From Serratia sp. DD3 (GTDB lineage Bacteria > Pseudomonadota > Gammaproteobacteria > Enterobacterales > Enterobacteriaceae): DNA of 23,717 nt. The stretch is taken from NCBI RefSeq assembly GCF_000496755.2, contig NZ_AYKS02000081.1:1-23717 (forward strand). Reading direction: 5' to 3'. This document shows positions 7,680 to 16,382 of this stretch, piece after piece. Numbering within the stretch: the stretch's first letter is position 1; the number at the start of each line of letters is the position of its first letter. The translations under genes were made by a program, and so were the position numbers. Under the pieces are notes generated by a model. The model saw only the letters and a list, made by a program, of their open reading frames with translations, was not told the origin of the DNA and did not search any database.

Positions 7680-7726
7680 AGTATAGGACTCTATTAACCG
7701 ATACCTTGATGACAGCACTGTGATGA
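7680..7726 (-). promoter_or_regulatory. Candidate promoter with Pho-box-like site ahead of phnC
   Basis: In the coding direction TCATCAC (7726-7720) is followed 11 bp later by a perfect Pho-box half CTGTCAT (7715-7709), then a weak third unit, and a good -10 TATACT (7685-7680). PhoB units repeat every 11 bp, so the spacing fits, but only one half is strong. Phosphate-starvation control of phn genes is known in E. coli; here it is inferred. Confidence 0.4.
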
Positions 7727-7748
7727 TATTATGAACAGAAAATGATCC

Positions 7749-8501
7749 TCATCTGAAGCTGATGGTGAGATTGTCGAACGCCAACTCCATACCGGGCGGC
7801 AGTTGGTTACTCATGAGCCACAAGTCCAACTGATGACTGATATGTGTTAATAGTGTGCGATGCGGCTGCAAACATTGCTGAATCTCCACCGCACGAGTCA
7901 GGTCGTTATGGTTGCGCGGCGCTTGTGGTTGCGGCGGTAAGCTGCAATCCAGCACCAACAAGTCGAGTGTGACCTGTTGTAAATAACGTGTGGTTTCTGG
8001 TGGTAGGCCAACGGTGTCGGTCAGGTAAGCCAATCTTTTTCCAGCAGCCTGAATCAAGTAGCCGTGGGTGAGTTTGGAATGAATCAATGGCAATGGCGTG
8101 ATAGCCAATCCCCCTAATTCAACTGTCTCAAACGGCAACAGCGATGGCTGAAAGCTCAGAATACCCGGGTGTTTGAACAGATCGTCACAGCCTTGTTCAT
8201 CCGCCGGGCCATAAACCGGAATAGTATCGCCGCACCCCCAACGTAACGGGAACAGCCCTTGAACGTGATCCATATGGTAGTGCGTCAGCAAAAAACGCTG
8301 GATCTCCCCTGCTGCAAAGCGCCGCTCCAGCGAGTTTAATCCAGCATCAATCAACGTTGTTTCACCCTGATAGCGCAGCATGGCACTGCATGACCGCCGC
8401 CGAAACGCCGGCATACTTCGTGCTCGCTGGCAAGCCAGGCATTCGCAGCCAAATACTGGCACCTGCTGGGCTCCACCGGTGCCAAGAAAGGTCAGTTTCA
8501 T
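7749..8501 (-). CDS. phnP: Cyclic phosphodiesterase PhnP (metallo-beta-lactamase fold)
   Basis: It opens 5-phosphoribosyl-1,2-cyclic phosphate, the product of C-P lyase, to ribose 1,5-bisphosphate. It has 250 residues (E. coli 252). The dinuclear metal site is visible as THYHMDHVQG (about 93-102), with a further ligand Asp in LTDTVG and His in THISH. The cysteines of VFGCECLACQRAR near residues 17-29 match the extra structural zinc site of PhnP. A strong AAGGTGAGG precedes the ATG. It lies 52 bp after the acyltransferase gene; this gap holds a small CCCCA/TGGGG hairpin (8533-8546). PhnN would act next on its product. Confidence 0.96.
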   Translation of the reverse strand: MKLTFLGTGGAQQVPVFGCECLACQRARSMPAFRRRSCSAMLRYQGETTLIDAGLNSLERRFAAGEIQRFLLTHYHMDHVQGLFPLRWGCGDTIPVYGPADEQGCDDLFKHPGILSFQPSLLPFETVELGGLAITPLPLIHSKLTHGYLIQAAGKRLAYLTDTVGLPPETTRYLQQVTLDLLVLDCSLPPQPQAPRNHNDLTRAVEIQQCLQPHRTLLTHISHQLDLWLMSNQLPPGMELAFDNLTISFR

Positions 8502-8553
8502 GATGCTATCCTCACCTTATACCCCACATCTACCCCATTACTGGGGCGTAAAC

Positions 8554-9156
8554 TTACAGATACTTCGCGGCAAAACTGTCTATATCGCGAAAATCTGCCA
8601 GCCGTTCACGCAGCAGGTCGTGGTCCCAATGCCACCACTGACTACGTTCGATACGTTCGATCAAGGCATCATCAAAACGCATGCCGACCTTCTTGGCAGC
8701 AACCCCGACGACTATCGAATAAGGTTCCACGTCTTTGGTGACGACCGCCGCACTACCGATCACCGCACCATTACCAATCGTCACCCCCGGCATCACGACC
8801 GCATTATGACCAATCCATACGTCATGACCGATGGTGACATGCTGCCCACGCCGCCAGTCGAACAAGGCCTCATCATCTTCACCTAACCCATACTCAGAAG
8901 CACGATAAGTGAAATGGTGCTGGGCAATTCGCTGGTAGGTCGGGTGATTCACCGGGTTAATACGGACATAAGTCGCGATAGAAACAAATTTGCCGATCGT
9001 GGCGTAAAAAATCTGATTATGTCCTGCCGTGTAGGTGTAATCCCCTATTTCGACTTCTTCAAGAACCGCGTCATCCGCCAGATGCACATATTGGCCGAGT
9101 TGACTACGGTTAAGGGTGACGTTTTTCCCTATTTTCGGTTGGGCCAGTAAGCTCAT
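8554..9156 (-). CDS. Phosphonate-cluster hexapeptide (left-handed beta-helix) acyltransferase
   Basis: A 200-residue xenobiotic-acyltransferase-like protein of the kind repeatedly found inside phn operons (the hexapeptide transferase phosphonate family, TIGR03308 as I recall it). The left-handed beta-helix repeats show as [19 protein letters not shown] and [15 protein letters not shown] (V/I-G patterns). Its candidate catalytic His is in NPVNHPTYQ (His71), and the C-terminus [13 protein letters not shown] matches the XAT tail. It occupies the operon slot that PhnO (a GNAT aminoalkylphosphonate acetyltransferase) fills in E. coli, between phnN and phnP, so acylation of an aminoalkylphosphonate is a reasonable but untested guess. 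It is not likely to confer chloramphenicol resistance. The start overlaps the phnN stop by ATGA. Confidence 0.88.
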   Translation of the reverse strand: MSLLAQPKIGKNVTLNRSQLGQYVHLADDAVLEEVEIGDYTYTAGHNQIFYATIGKFVSIATYVRINPVNHPTYQRIAQHHFTYRASEYGLGEDDEALFDWRRGQHVTIGHDVWIGHNAVVMPGVTIGNGAVIGSAAVVTKDVEPYSIVVGVAAKKVGMRFDDALIERIERSQWWHWDHDLLRERLADFRDIDSFAAKYL

Positions 9157-9713
9157 AGCAAGGTCTCCTGTGGTTGTTTTTCCATTAAACTCAGCAGCGC
9201 ATCGAGGGTTTCAGCCAGAAAGCCATTGTTGTCCAAACGGTGACAGCTCACTGGTAAACTCTGCTGATAGTTGGCGGCTCGCAACAGCCGTTGCTCAATT
9301 TGCGCGACATTCTCTCGCCCACGCTGTTCCAGACGCTGGCGCAACACGGTAGGTGAAACCTGCAAACAGACCGGGAGTAACTGCGAACCATAACGGCTTA
9401 GGGCCTGCGGCAGATGCGCCCGCGAACCGTTGACTACCACATCGTTTCCCTGTCGTAACCAAAGATCAATTTCGATACCCAAGGCGTAGTGATATTGGTG
9501 TGCTTGCCAATCAAGCGCGAACAATTTTTGAGCTCGGCGATGCATGAATTCCGCTTCGCTTAACGCAATATGGTTCTCGCCCCCCAGCTCCGCTGGACGA
9601 GTAATGTAACGGTGTGCCACCAGCGGCCCTGCGGTGGTCTCTGCGCGCAACAGTTCCAGCAAGCTATCTTTGCCAGAACCTGAAGCCCCCATTAGGTAAA
9701 TAAGGTAGGCCAT
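9153..9713 (-). CDS. phnN: Ribose 1,5-bisphosphate phosphokinase PhnN
   Basis: A guanylate-kinase-like P-loop enzyme that phosphorylates ribose 1,5-bisphosphate to PRPP, closing the C-P lyase pathway. It has 186 residues (E. coli 185). The P-loop is [10 protein letters not shown] (8-17) and the base/phosphate segment is [20 protein letters not shown]. The start is coupled to the phnM stop through TGATG. It is followed by the acyltransferase gene with a 4-bp overlap. Confidence 0.96.
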   Translation of the reverse strand: MAYLIYLMGASGSGKDSLLELLRAETTAGPLVAHRYITRPAELGGENHIALSEAEFMHRRAQKLFALDWQAHQYHYALGIEIDLWLRQGNDVVVNGSRAHLPQALSRYGSQLLPVCLQVSPTVLRQRLEQRGRENVAQIEQRLLRAANYQQSLPVSCHRLDNNGFLAETLDALLSLMEKQPQETLL

Positions 9714-10849
9714 CAGAATACCTGTTTGCCTTGTCGCCAGACGTTTTGTACGTAGATATGCTCACCGTGTGGTCGTGCCAGCACCAGATCTGCCCGCAAT
9801 CCTTCGGCGATCAGGCCGCGATCGCGTAATCCTAACGCCCGTGCCGGGTTACGAGTGATCCGTTGTACCGCCTGCGGCAGAGTGAATCCGTTGCGATCAT
9901 CAGTGGCGAGGCGAAACGCCGCATCCAGCAGGCTGGCCGGGTAGTAATCAGAAGAGAGAATATCCAGTACATCCAGCGCAGCCAGATGATGCGCTGCCAC
10001 ATTGCCGGAGTGGGAGGCGCCACGCACGATATTGGGCGCCCCCATCAGGACCTGCAACCCCTGCTGGTGTGAAGCACGAGCAGCGGCTTCGGTCGTGGGG
10101 AATTCGGCTATGGCGGCGCCTAATGCGCAGGACTCCGCCACATGTTCTGCGGTAGCGTCGTCGTGGCTGGCCAGGGCGATATTTCGCGCCCTGCAGTGGG
10201 CGGCAATCGCCTCTCGGTTAGGCGTAGACCAACGTTGAGACAGATGGACCTGATCATGTTCAAACTCGCTCATCTGCTGGTCACTCAGATGATATTTACC
10301 CTGATAGTATTCACGGTATTTTTCTCGGGAAGCGAACTGACGCTGGCCCGGTGAGTGATCCATCAGTGAAACCAGGGACACCCCCGGTTTATCCATAAGT
10401 TGTTCGAATAGCTGCAGGGTATTTTCATTTGGCAGTTCGCAGCGCAAGTGTAGCCGATGTTCGGCACGGTTCACCCCGGCTTGCTGACTATGAACCACTG
10501 CATCAATCATTTTTTGCAGGTTTTCCAGCCGGTGCCCCCCATCGCGTGCATCGCCAATCGCCACCGCATCCAGTACCGTGGTGATGCCGCTTGCGACCAT
10601 CAGTGCATCATGGCTGCTCATCGCCGAGTGTGCTGGCCAGTCCACATTGGGCCGTGGGGTGAAAAATTTATCCAAATTGTCAGTGTGCAGCTCAATCAGC
10701 CCAGGCAACAGCCAACCACCTTGACCATCCAGCGCCTGCGGCAGTTGGCTCGGGGTCTCGGCAAAGCTACGGATCAGGCCATCGCTCATTTCCAGTGACC
10801 CTGAAACAATCTGATCTTCCAGCACCAGTTTGACGTTATTGATAATCAT
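9713..10849 (-). CDS. phnM: Alpha-D-ribose 1-methylphosphonate 5-triphosphate diphosphatase PhnM
   Basis: An amidohydrolase-fold enzyme that removes pyrophosphate from the ribose-phosphonate triphosphate made by the PhnGHIL proteins, giving the substrate for PhnJ. It has 378 residues, equal to E. coli. Metal-site motifs are [13 protein letters not shown] (His55, Asp57), a central region around [21 protein letters not shown], and the C-terminal [12 protein letters not shown]. It overlaps phnL by ATGA and phnN by one base (TGATG). Confidence 0.97.
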   Translation of the reverse strand: MIINNVKLVLEDQIVSGSLEMSDGLIRSFAETPSQLPQALDGQGGWLLPGLIELHTDNLDKFFTPRPNVDWPAHSAMSSHDALMVASGITTVLDAVAIGDARDGGHRLENLQKMIDAVVHSQQAGVNRAEHRLHLRCELPNENTLQLFEQLMDKPGVSLVSLMDHSPGQRQFASREKYREYYQGKYHLSDQQMSEFEHDQVHLSQRWSTPNREAIAAHCRARNIALASHDDATAEHVAESCALGAAIAEFPTTEAAARASHQQGLQVLMGAPNIVRGASHSGNVAAHHLAALDVLDILSSDYYPASLLDAAFRLATDDRNGFTLPQAVQRITRNPARALGLRDRGLIAEGLRADLVLARPHGEHIYVQNVWRQGKQVF

Positions 10850-11550
10850 GGGGTCTCCAGCACTTGCGGTGCCTGCATATCGTATAACCGGTCGGCCACC
10901 TGCTGGCGGACGCCCTCATCATGAAAAATACCGACAATCGCCGCACCGCGCTGCTTGGCCTGTTCGATCAGCCTCACCACCGCTGCACTGTTACGGCTGT
11001 CGAGGGAGGCGGTGGGTTCGTCCAGCAGCAGGATCGGGTAATCCTTGATAAAACCACGGGCGATGTTCACCCGCTGCTGTTCGCCACCGGAGAAGGTGGA
11101 GGGTGCCAGTTGCCACAGGCGCTGTGGCACGTTGAGCTGACTCAGCAAGGCTTTGGCACGTTCACGGCATTCATCACGGCTGATGCCGGACTCCAGCAGC
11201 GGTTGCATCACCACTTCCAGCGCACTGATACGCGGGATCACCCGTAAAAACTGGCTAACCCAGCCGATGGTATGGCGGCGCACCGCCAGAATTTGCCTGG
11301 CTTCGGCCTGTACCAGTTCAATCCATTCATTTTGGTGTTCCACCCAGATATGGCCACTGTCCGGCTGATAGTTTGCGTACAGTGAGCGCAGCAAGGTCGA
11401 CTTACCGCTGCCGGAATGACCGTGCAACACCACGCATTCGCCGCTACGGACAGTCAGATTGGCATCATGCAATACAGGCAGGCGGGTGCCATACTGTTGG
11501 TGCAGAACAAACGTTTTACTGAGGTGTTCAACCCGAATTTTAATCGTCAT
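10846..11550 (-). CDS. phnL: C-P lyase ABC-type protein PhnL
   Basis: A soluble ABC-class ATPase of the C-P lyase system with no permease partner, needed with PhnG/H/I for attaching the phosphonate to ATP ribose. Walker A is GHSGSGKST, signature FSGGEQQRV (153-161) and Walker B ILLLDEP. An ATG at 11553 is followed at once by a second at 11550. The AGGTGA ribosome site is too close to the first, so I use the second, giving 234 residues (E. coli 226). The open frame runs further upstream, but that part is phnK sequence in another frame. It lies 13 bp after phnK and overlaps phnM by ATGA. Confidence 0.95.
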   Translation of the reverse strand: MTIKIRVEHLSKTFVLHQQYGTRLPVLHDANLTVRSGECVVLHGHSGSGKSTLLRSLYANYQPDSGHIWVEHQNEWIELVQAEARQILAVRRHTIGWVSQFLRVIPRISALEVVMQPLLESGISRDECRERAKALLSQLNVPQRLWQLAPSTFSGGEQQRVNIARGFIKDYPILLLDEPTASLDSRNSAAVVRLIEQAKQRGAAIVGIFHDEGVRQQVADRLYDMQAPQVLETP

Positions 11551-11563
11551 CATGTCACCTGTG

Positions 11564-12352
11564 TTACGACAGCACCGAAGAGACCAGCAACTGGGTATAA
11601 GGATGGTGCGGATCATCGAGCACGCGGTCGGTAAGGCCACTTTCCACCACTTCCCCCTGTTTCATCACCAGCAGCCGATGGGCCAGCAAGCGGGCGACAC
11701 CGAGATCGTGGGTGACGATCACCGCCGCCAATTGCATTTCCACCACCAGGTTGCGTAACAGGTCCAGCAGGCGCGCCTGCACGGAAACGTCCAGTCCCCC
11801 CGTTGGTTCATCCATAAACACCAACTTGGGGTGGGTCACCAGATTGCGGGCAATCTGTAAACGCTGCTGCATACCGCCAGAAAAAGTGGTGGGCAGATCG
11901 TCGATGCGTGATACCGGGATCTCCACATCCTCCAGCCATTGACTGGCCTGCTGGCGGATCTCGCCATAGTGGCGTTGACCAATCGCCATCAGGCGTTCAC
12001 CAATGTTGCCACCAGCAGACACTTGGGCGCGCAGACCGTCGAGCGGGTGTTGATGCACCACGCCCCAGTCGGTGCGCAATAAACGGCGGCGATCGCTCTC
12101 TGCCATGGCGTACAAGTCTTGTTGCTGATCACCTTGCGGGCTGTATAAAATCCGCCCCTGCTGCGGTGCCAGGCGGGCAGAAATCGATTTCAGCAGCGTG
12201 GTTTTGCCTGAGCCGGATTCACCAACAATGCCCAATACTTCACCGGGGTAGATATCAAACGATACGTTGCTGAAGCCTTTACCCGGTGCATACAGATGGG
12301 TGAGGTTGTTGACCGCCAGCAACGGCGTAGAACTCAAAACATTGGCAGCCAT
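11564..12352 (-). CDS. phnK: C-P lyase complex ABC-type subunit PhnK
   Basis: An ABC-class ATPase that binds the PhnGHIJ core, known from structures to dock on PhnJ and work with PhnL. It has 262 residues (E. coli 252). Motifs are Walker [10 protein letters not shown] (44-52), [13 protein letters not shown] (158-170) and Walker [13 protein letters not shown] (178-188), with the switch histidine in VTHDLG. It resembles oligopeptide-transporter ATPases, as the family does. Its ATG shares one base with the phnJ stop. Confidence 0.96.
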   Translation of the reverse strand: MAANVLSSTPLLAVNNLTHLYAPGKGFSNVSFDIYPGEVLGIVGESGSGKTTLLKSISARLAPQQGRILYSPQGDQQQDLYAMAESDRRRLLRTDWGVVHQHPLDGLRAQVSAGGNIGERLMAIGQRHYGEIRQQASQWLEDVEIPVSRIDDLPTTFSGGMQQRLQIARNLVTHPKLVFMDEPTGGLDVSVQARLLDLLRNLVVEMQLAAVIVTHDLGVARLLAHRLLVMKQGEVVESGLTDRVLDDPHHPYTQLLVSSVLS

Positions 12353-13203
12353 CAGTGTTGTCCCTGTTGATCAAGTTGTTGCTGACAAAAATCGGTATCT
12401 GAGCACACGAACATGCGGTTGCCTTGATCATCTAGCACCACTTCATCCAGGTAACTATGGCGCGAACCGCATAGCGCACAAGGCTGATCCCACTGCTGCA
12501 CACTGAACGGGTGATCATCAAAGTCCAGGCTTTCAACTCTGGTAAACGGTGGCAAAGCATAAATGCGTTTTTCACGCCCAGCACCAAACAGTTGCAATGC
12601 TGGCATCATATGCATCTTCGGATTATCGAATTTCGGAATGGGCGAAGGGTCCATTACGTAGCGATCATTCACCTTCACCGGGTAAGCATAGGTGGTGGCG
12701 ATATGCCCATAACGAGCGATATCCTCATACAGCTTCACCTGCATCACACCGTACTCCTCCAACGCATGCATCTTGCGCGTTTCAGTTTCTCGCGGTTCAA
12801 TAAAGCGCAATGGTTCCGGAATAGGCACCTGATAAATCAGGATCTGATCCGCCTGCAAGGCCGTTTCCGGGATGCGGTGGCGAGTCTGGATCAGCGTTGC
12901 CTCAGGCGTGCGTTCCGTCGTCATCACACCGGCTACCCGCTGGAAAAAACGGCGGATCGATACCGCATTAGTGGTATCGTCAGCCCCTTGGTCAATCACC
13001 TTCAGCACGTCGGCACGGCCAATAATGCTGGCAGTGATCTGTATACCGCCAGTGCCCCAGCCGTAAGGCATCGGCATTTCACGGCCACCAAACGGCACCT
13101 GATAACCGGGGATCGCCACCGCTTTCAGAATGGCGCGACGGATCATGCGTTTGGTCTGCTCATCCAGATAGCCCAGGTTGTAGCCGGTCAATATGTCATT
13201 CAT
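12352..13203 (-). CDS. phnJ: Carbon-phosphorus lyase PhnJ (radical SAM)
   Basis: The catalytic subunit that breaks the C-P bond by SAM radical chemistry, releasing the alkane and ribose cyclic phosphate. It has 283 residues (E. coli 281). The unusual iron-sulphur site is intact: PCALCG (CxxC), then FVC 21 residues on, and CSDTDFC placing the further essential cysteine six residues later. YGWGTGGIQ (near residues 47-55) carries the conserved glycine region. The true start is the ATG at 13203, inside the end of phnI (8-bp overlap). The longer open frame upstream is phnI sequence read in another frame. Confidence 0.97.
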   Translation of the reverse strand: MNDILTGYNLGYLDEQTKRMIRRAILKAVAIPGYQVPFGGREMPMPYGWGTGGIQITASIIGRADVLKVIDQGADDTTNAVSIRRFFQRVAGVMTTERTPEATLIQTRHRIPETALQADQILIYQVPIPEPLRFIEPRETETRKMHALEEYGVMQVKLYEDIARYGHIATTYAYPVKVNDRYVMDPSPIPKFDNPKMHMMPALQLFGAGREKRIYALPPFTRVESLDFDDHPFSVQQWDQPCALCGSRHSYLDEVVLDDQGNRMFVCSDTDFCQQQLDQQGQH

Positions 13204-14263
13204 CGCGGGCCTCCTGTTGCAGGCGCTTGAGCAGTTCCAGCTCGGCCTGAAAATCAACGTAATGCGGTAGTTTGAGGTGGGAAACAAAACCAGCAGCTTC
13301 CACGTTATCGGCATGCGCCAATACAAACTCCTCATCCTGCACTGGGCTAGCGACACTTTCGCCGTATTCGGCGGTTTGTAGGGCACGATCCACCATCGCC
13401 ATCGCCATGGCTTTACGCTCCGAACGGCCAAACACCAGCCCGTAGCCACGGGTGAAATACGGCAGTTGATCGGGTGGGTCGACAAAGCCGTTAACCGTTT
13501 CGCACTCGGTCAGCAGGATCTCGCCAATGTCTATCGGGAAACCAAGCTCTTCGGGCACGATTTCAACCGTCACCCAACCGCTACGGATCTCCCCGGCGAA
13601 AGGGTGGTTGCGGCCATAACCACGTTGACTGGAATAGCTTAACGCCAACAGAAAACCTTCGTCTCCGCGCACTAACTGTTGCAGACGGGCTGAACGTGAA
13701 CAGGGGTAGACCGGCGGGTTACGGGTAATGTCGTCCGGCGTGCTGCCATCGTCTTGCTCGGCCTGCGCCAATTGCTGCTGACAGAGCAAATCAAATACAT
13801 GGTTGCAACTTTCCGGTAGTGGTTCATCCCCTTGTGGTGCAGGGGGCGTTGTCCCCTCTGCCAGCAAGGCGAAATCCAGCAGCCGATGGGTGTAGTCATA
13901 AGTCGGGCCAAGCACCTGCCCACCGGGCAAATCCTTGTAAACCGCTGAGATCCGCCGCTCCAACCGCATATTGGCAGTGGCCAAGGGTTCACTCACCACC
14001 AAACGCGGTAATGTGGTGCGATAGGCACGCAGCAGAAAGATGGCCTCAACCAGATCACCACTGGCCTGTTTGATTGCCAACGCCGCCAACTCACGGTCAT
14101 AAATGCCCCCTTCGGTCATCACCCGTTCCACCGCTAACCCAAGTTGTTGCGTGATTTGTTCTGTGCTGAGCTCAGGCACACTTTCATCGCCACGCCGCAG
14201 GTTTTCTTGCAATTGATGGGCTGCCTCAATGGCTTTTTCGCCCCCTTTTACCGCAACGTACAT
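13196..14263 (-). CDS. phnI: C-P lyase core subunit PhnI
   Basis: The subunit that with PhnG, PhnH and PhnL exchanges the adenine of ATP for the phosphonate; alone it acts as a purine nucleosidase in E. coli. Starting at the ATG at 14263, which shares one base with the phnH stop (TGATG), it has 355 residues against 354 in E. coli. It opens MYVAVKGGEKAIEAAH, the usual family start. A longer open frame to 14308 overlaps phnH coding sequence and is not used. The end overlaps phnJ by 8 bp. Confidence 0.96.
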   Translation of the reverse strand: MYVAVKGGEKAIEAAHQLQENLRRGDESVPELSTEQITQQLGLAVERVMTEGGIYDRELAALAIKQASGDLVEAIFLLRAYRTTLPRLVVSEPLATANMRLERRISAVYKDLPGGQVLGPTYDYTHRLLDFALLAEGTTPPAPQGDEPLPESCNHVFDLLCQQQLAQAEQDDGSTPDDITRNPPVYPCSRSARLQQLVRGDEGFLLALSYSSQRGYGRNHPFAGEIRSGWVTVEIVPEELGFPIDIGEILLTECETVNGFVDPPDQLPYFTRGYGLVFGRSERKAMAMAMVDRALQTAEYGESVASPVQDEEFVLAHADNVEAAGFVSHLKLPHYVDFQAELELLKRLQQEARDE

Positions 14264-14844
14264 CAGCACTCCTCCACACGGGTGGTTCGCGGGAGCGCCA
14301 TCAGGCATTCACCGCAGGTCAGTAAAATATCCAGGCCAAGCGGGAAACGATGTGGCCGCTTCAGTAGATAATCCCGCAGCGCCGCTGGCAGTGGCGGCGA
14401 GATGTTGCGTTCTTTTTCAATACCCGGACCAGTCAAACGCAGGTTTGGGCCGCCCACCAAGGTGCTAAGCTGTACCACCAGCGTCGCACTGTGCTCTGGC
14501 GAAACCTCACTGCCGTGCGGTAATACCTGCAAATCAGCAGACTGTAACTGTTCATCAAACAATGCCAGACTGACCTCAGTGTGATTGGCCGCCAGCGGTG
14601 CGCCTGTGTGAAAGCGAATATTGCTGAGCACTTGCTCATTGTTTAATTCCGCCGAAAGTTGAAGCGGTGTTTCCTGATCAGCCAGTGTCAACAGTACGGC
14701 GGTACTCGCGGCGTTCAACGTCCCCCACGCTGGCCCCCCTTGTAGTATCACTTCATGACCTGGCTCGCTTAATGCTTTTAAAATCAAACGAAACGCCTGT
14801 TGAGACTGCTCAATCGGTTGCTCAAAACCACTCAGTAACGTCAT
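14263..14844 (-). CDS. phnH: C-P lyase core subunit PhnH
   Basis: A 193-residue subunit of the PhnGHIJ core complex (E. coli 194) with a fold related to PLP transferases but no PLP lysine role. Family marks are FRLILKALSEPGHEV (about 18-32), STAVLLTLADQETPL (47-61), LVGGPNLRLTGPGIE and the C-terminal PLGLDILLTCGECLMALPRT. It starts 3 bp after the phnG stop and shares one base with phnI. Confidence 0.96.
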   Translation of the reverse strand: MTLLSGFEQPIEQSQQAFRLILKALSEPGHEVILQGGPAWGTLNAASTAVLLTLADQETPLQLSAELNNEQVLSNIRFHTGAPLAANHTEVSLALFDEQLQSADLQVLPHGSEVSPEHSATLVVQLSTLVGGPNLRLTGPGIEKERNISPPLPAALRDYLLKRPHRFPLGLDILLTCGECLMALPRTTRVEEC

Positions 14845-14847
14845 GGC

Positions 14848-15291
14848 TTAGTCCCCTCGTACCAAGGTGAAGAAATCGACCCGACTGGCAGCAACAGAAC
14901 GGGCACGCAACTGGCGCTGTTCCTGTTGCAATGCCGCCAGCGGTTCAATTAACTGCTGTTGCAGCAATTCATAACTGCCCGGCTGTTGCAACAAAGCATC
15001 AATCAGTGCACACAACTCAGCATGGGTTTTGTCACGCCCGTTGATATAGCTGTAACCCTGACCACCGTTTTCCAGTTGCACTACTGAGCGGGTGACAGTC
15101 ATGTCCCCCAGTACAAAGCGGCGGCCTGTGGCCCCCATCCGCCCTTGCAATTGGGCCAGGCCAATCTCCGGTGCACGCAAGCAGTGGTAACTTGGCGAAA
15201 GATTCAGTGCCTGCCAATGGCTGCGCAACTGGGCGGGCTGGCTATGTGCCAGCACCGACATCCAGCGTTGTCTCTGCTGTAAGGCTTGCAT
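14848..15291 (-). CDS. phnG: C-P lyase core subunit PhnG
   Basis: A 147-residue core subunit (E. coli 150) with the strongly conserved start RQRWMSVLAHSQPAQL (7-22) and end ASRVDFFTLVRGD. Further marks are LAQLQGRMGATGRRFVLGD and YINGRDKTHAELCALIDALL. With PhnI it forms the heart of the enzyme complex. Its ATG directly abuts the phnF stop (TGAATG), so its translation likely depends on phnF. Confidence 0.96.
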   Translation of the reverse strand: MQALQQRQRWMSVLAHSQPAQLRSHWQALNLSPSYHCLRAPEIGLAQLQGRMGATGRRFVLGDMTVTRSVVQLENGGQGYSYINGRDKTHAELCALIDALLQQPGSYELLQQQLIEPLAALQQEQRQLRARSVAASRVDFFTLVRGD

Positions 15292-16020
15292 TCAGTGCTC
15301 CATCGTGAGTTCAATCATATCGGCGCGCGCCAGTGTGACGGAATATTCCGCCACCCGATCACTGCCAGTACAGGTGTTCAGGGTGCGCACACACAACAAG
15401 GGGGCGTGGGTGGCTATTTCTAGCAAATGACTCTCTTTGGCCTGCGCACGGCGTGCGCTGATACGCGTTTGAGAACGGGTCAGTGGCTGGTGGATATGTT
15501 GCTGGATAAATTGATGTAATGAACCGCTGTGGAACTGTTGCAATGCGGGCCACCAGTCTAGATCGGGAAAATAGTGGTCGATCACACTGAGCGGAATGCC
15601 GTTTACCCGGCGCAAGGTGCGCAAGTGGATAATGGTTTCCCCTACGTCACAGGACAGTGCTCTAGCAATATGCTCGTTGCATGGACGCAGTACGGCAAGT
15701 AGACGTTCACTGGTGGGATGACTCCCCTGCTCAAGCAAATTCTGACTGAAACGCGCCTTGGCATGCAGCGGATAATTAAGCGGGCGCATTAACACCAGAA
15801 TGCCGATACCACGGCGGCGCTGGAGCCACCCCCGATCTACCAGCTCATCGACTGCGCGACGCAACGTGTGCCGATGAACCTGATAACGAGCGGCAAGCTG
15901 TTGTTCAGATGGCAGATAATCTCCACTGCGGTATTGGTTAACCAGTTCCTGTTCCAACTGAGCGGCAATCTGCTGATAACGTGTTGAATAAGTGGTCGGA
16001 TGTCTAGATAAGTATGTCAT
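15292..16020 (-). CDS. phnF: GntR/HutC-type regulator PhnF
   Basis: A transcription factor of 242 residues: an N-terminal winged helix (about 12-75, with LPSEQQLAARYQVHRHTLRR and WLQRRRGIGILVL) and a C-terminal UTRA ligand domain (about 90-235). It probably represses, in response to a phosphonate or phosphate-ester metabolite, as PhnF does in mycobacteria; the E. coli role is unclear. GGAG lies 8 bases before the ATG. It is the first gene of the phn run and stands back to back with the phosphodiester module, so it could control both. Confidence 0.94.
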   Translation of the reverse strand: MTYLSRHPTTYSTRYQQIAAQLEQELVNQYRSGDYLPSEQQLAARYQVHRHTLRRAVDELVDRGWLQRRRGIGILVLMRPLNYPLHAKARFSQNLLEQGSHPTSERLLAVLRPCNEHIARALSCDVGETIIHLRTLRRVNGIPLSVIDHYFPDLDWWPALQQFHSGSLHQFIQQHIHQPLTRSQTRISARRAQAKESHLLEIATHAPLLCVRTLNTCTGSDRVAEYSVTLARADMIELTMEH

Positions 16021-16382
16021 AGATAAAACTCCGACAGGTTATCCCCTTGATGATCTCTACAAGCAGCGATGCTGTTCATGCCCGATACTCCATAACAACA
16101 AAAGTCGGGAGTATGATGTCGAGCATGAATGACAATTGCGTTACGTGTGGATGGATAATTGATGAAAGTTGGATTTGGCTCGCGGCTTAATTCACATAAT
16201 TAATGCGCCCAGTGTGCTGATTAGCAACGGTTTCATCTTCTGATGGGTGGCAAATGCTAAAATAAGGGAGGCGGTTACCATAAAACGCGGGATATTACTT
16301 AGGTAAACACAAATATCATTATTCTTATAAAAGAAAAAAAAACGCAATAAAACTGAAACTATTTGTTTATAGCTTATCCCTT
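16021..16382. promoter_or_regulatory. Divergent control region between phnF and the HAD/ABC/phosphodiesterase module
   Basis: This is a 362-bp region with no reading frame of note. It holds the long inverted repeat at 16075-16129, a smaller perfect one (TTAATT/AATTAA, 16187-16203), and a possible plus-strand -10 TAAAAT near 16258-16263 without a convincing -35. A single Pho-like half TTGTCAT faces phnF at about 16135-16129. The last 60 bp are A-rich. Confidence 0.6.
16075..16129. promoter_or_regulatory. Large inverted repeat, candidate PhnF operator or phnF leader hairpin
   Basis: TTCATGC (16075-16081) pairs with GCATGAA (16123-16129), and further in ATACTCC (16085-16091) pairs perfectly with GGAGTAT (16108-16114). 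The arms are separated by a small asymmetric bulge, and between them lies a 16-base centre. It lies 55-109 bp before the phnF start, where an operator would be expected. Binding by PhnF is a guess. Confidence 0.5.

Noticed and set aside
8554..9156. Chloramphenicol acetyltransferase (resistance gene)
   Set aside because: Same fold family, but it is coupled to phnN inside the C-P lyase operon and fits the phosphonate-associated group.
11551..11640. Upstream extension of the phnL frame to 11640
   Set aside because: It lies mostly in phnK; the AGGTGA site and family length support the start at 11550.
13203..13485. Upstream extension of the phnJ frame to 13485
   Set aside because: It is phnI coding sequence in another frame; the MNDILTGYNL start at 13203 gives the normal PhnJ length.
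16205..16265. Pho box ahead of the HAD gene (CTGATTA and later TTTCAT elements)
   Set aside because: The half-sites are weak and off the 11-bp phase.
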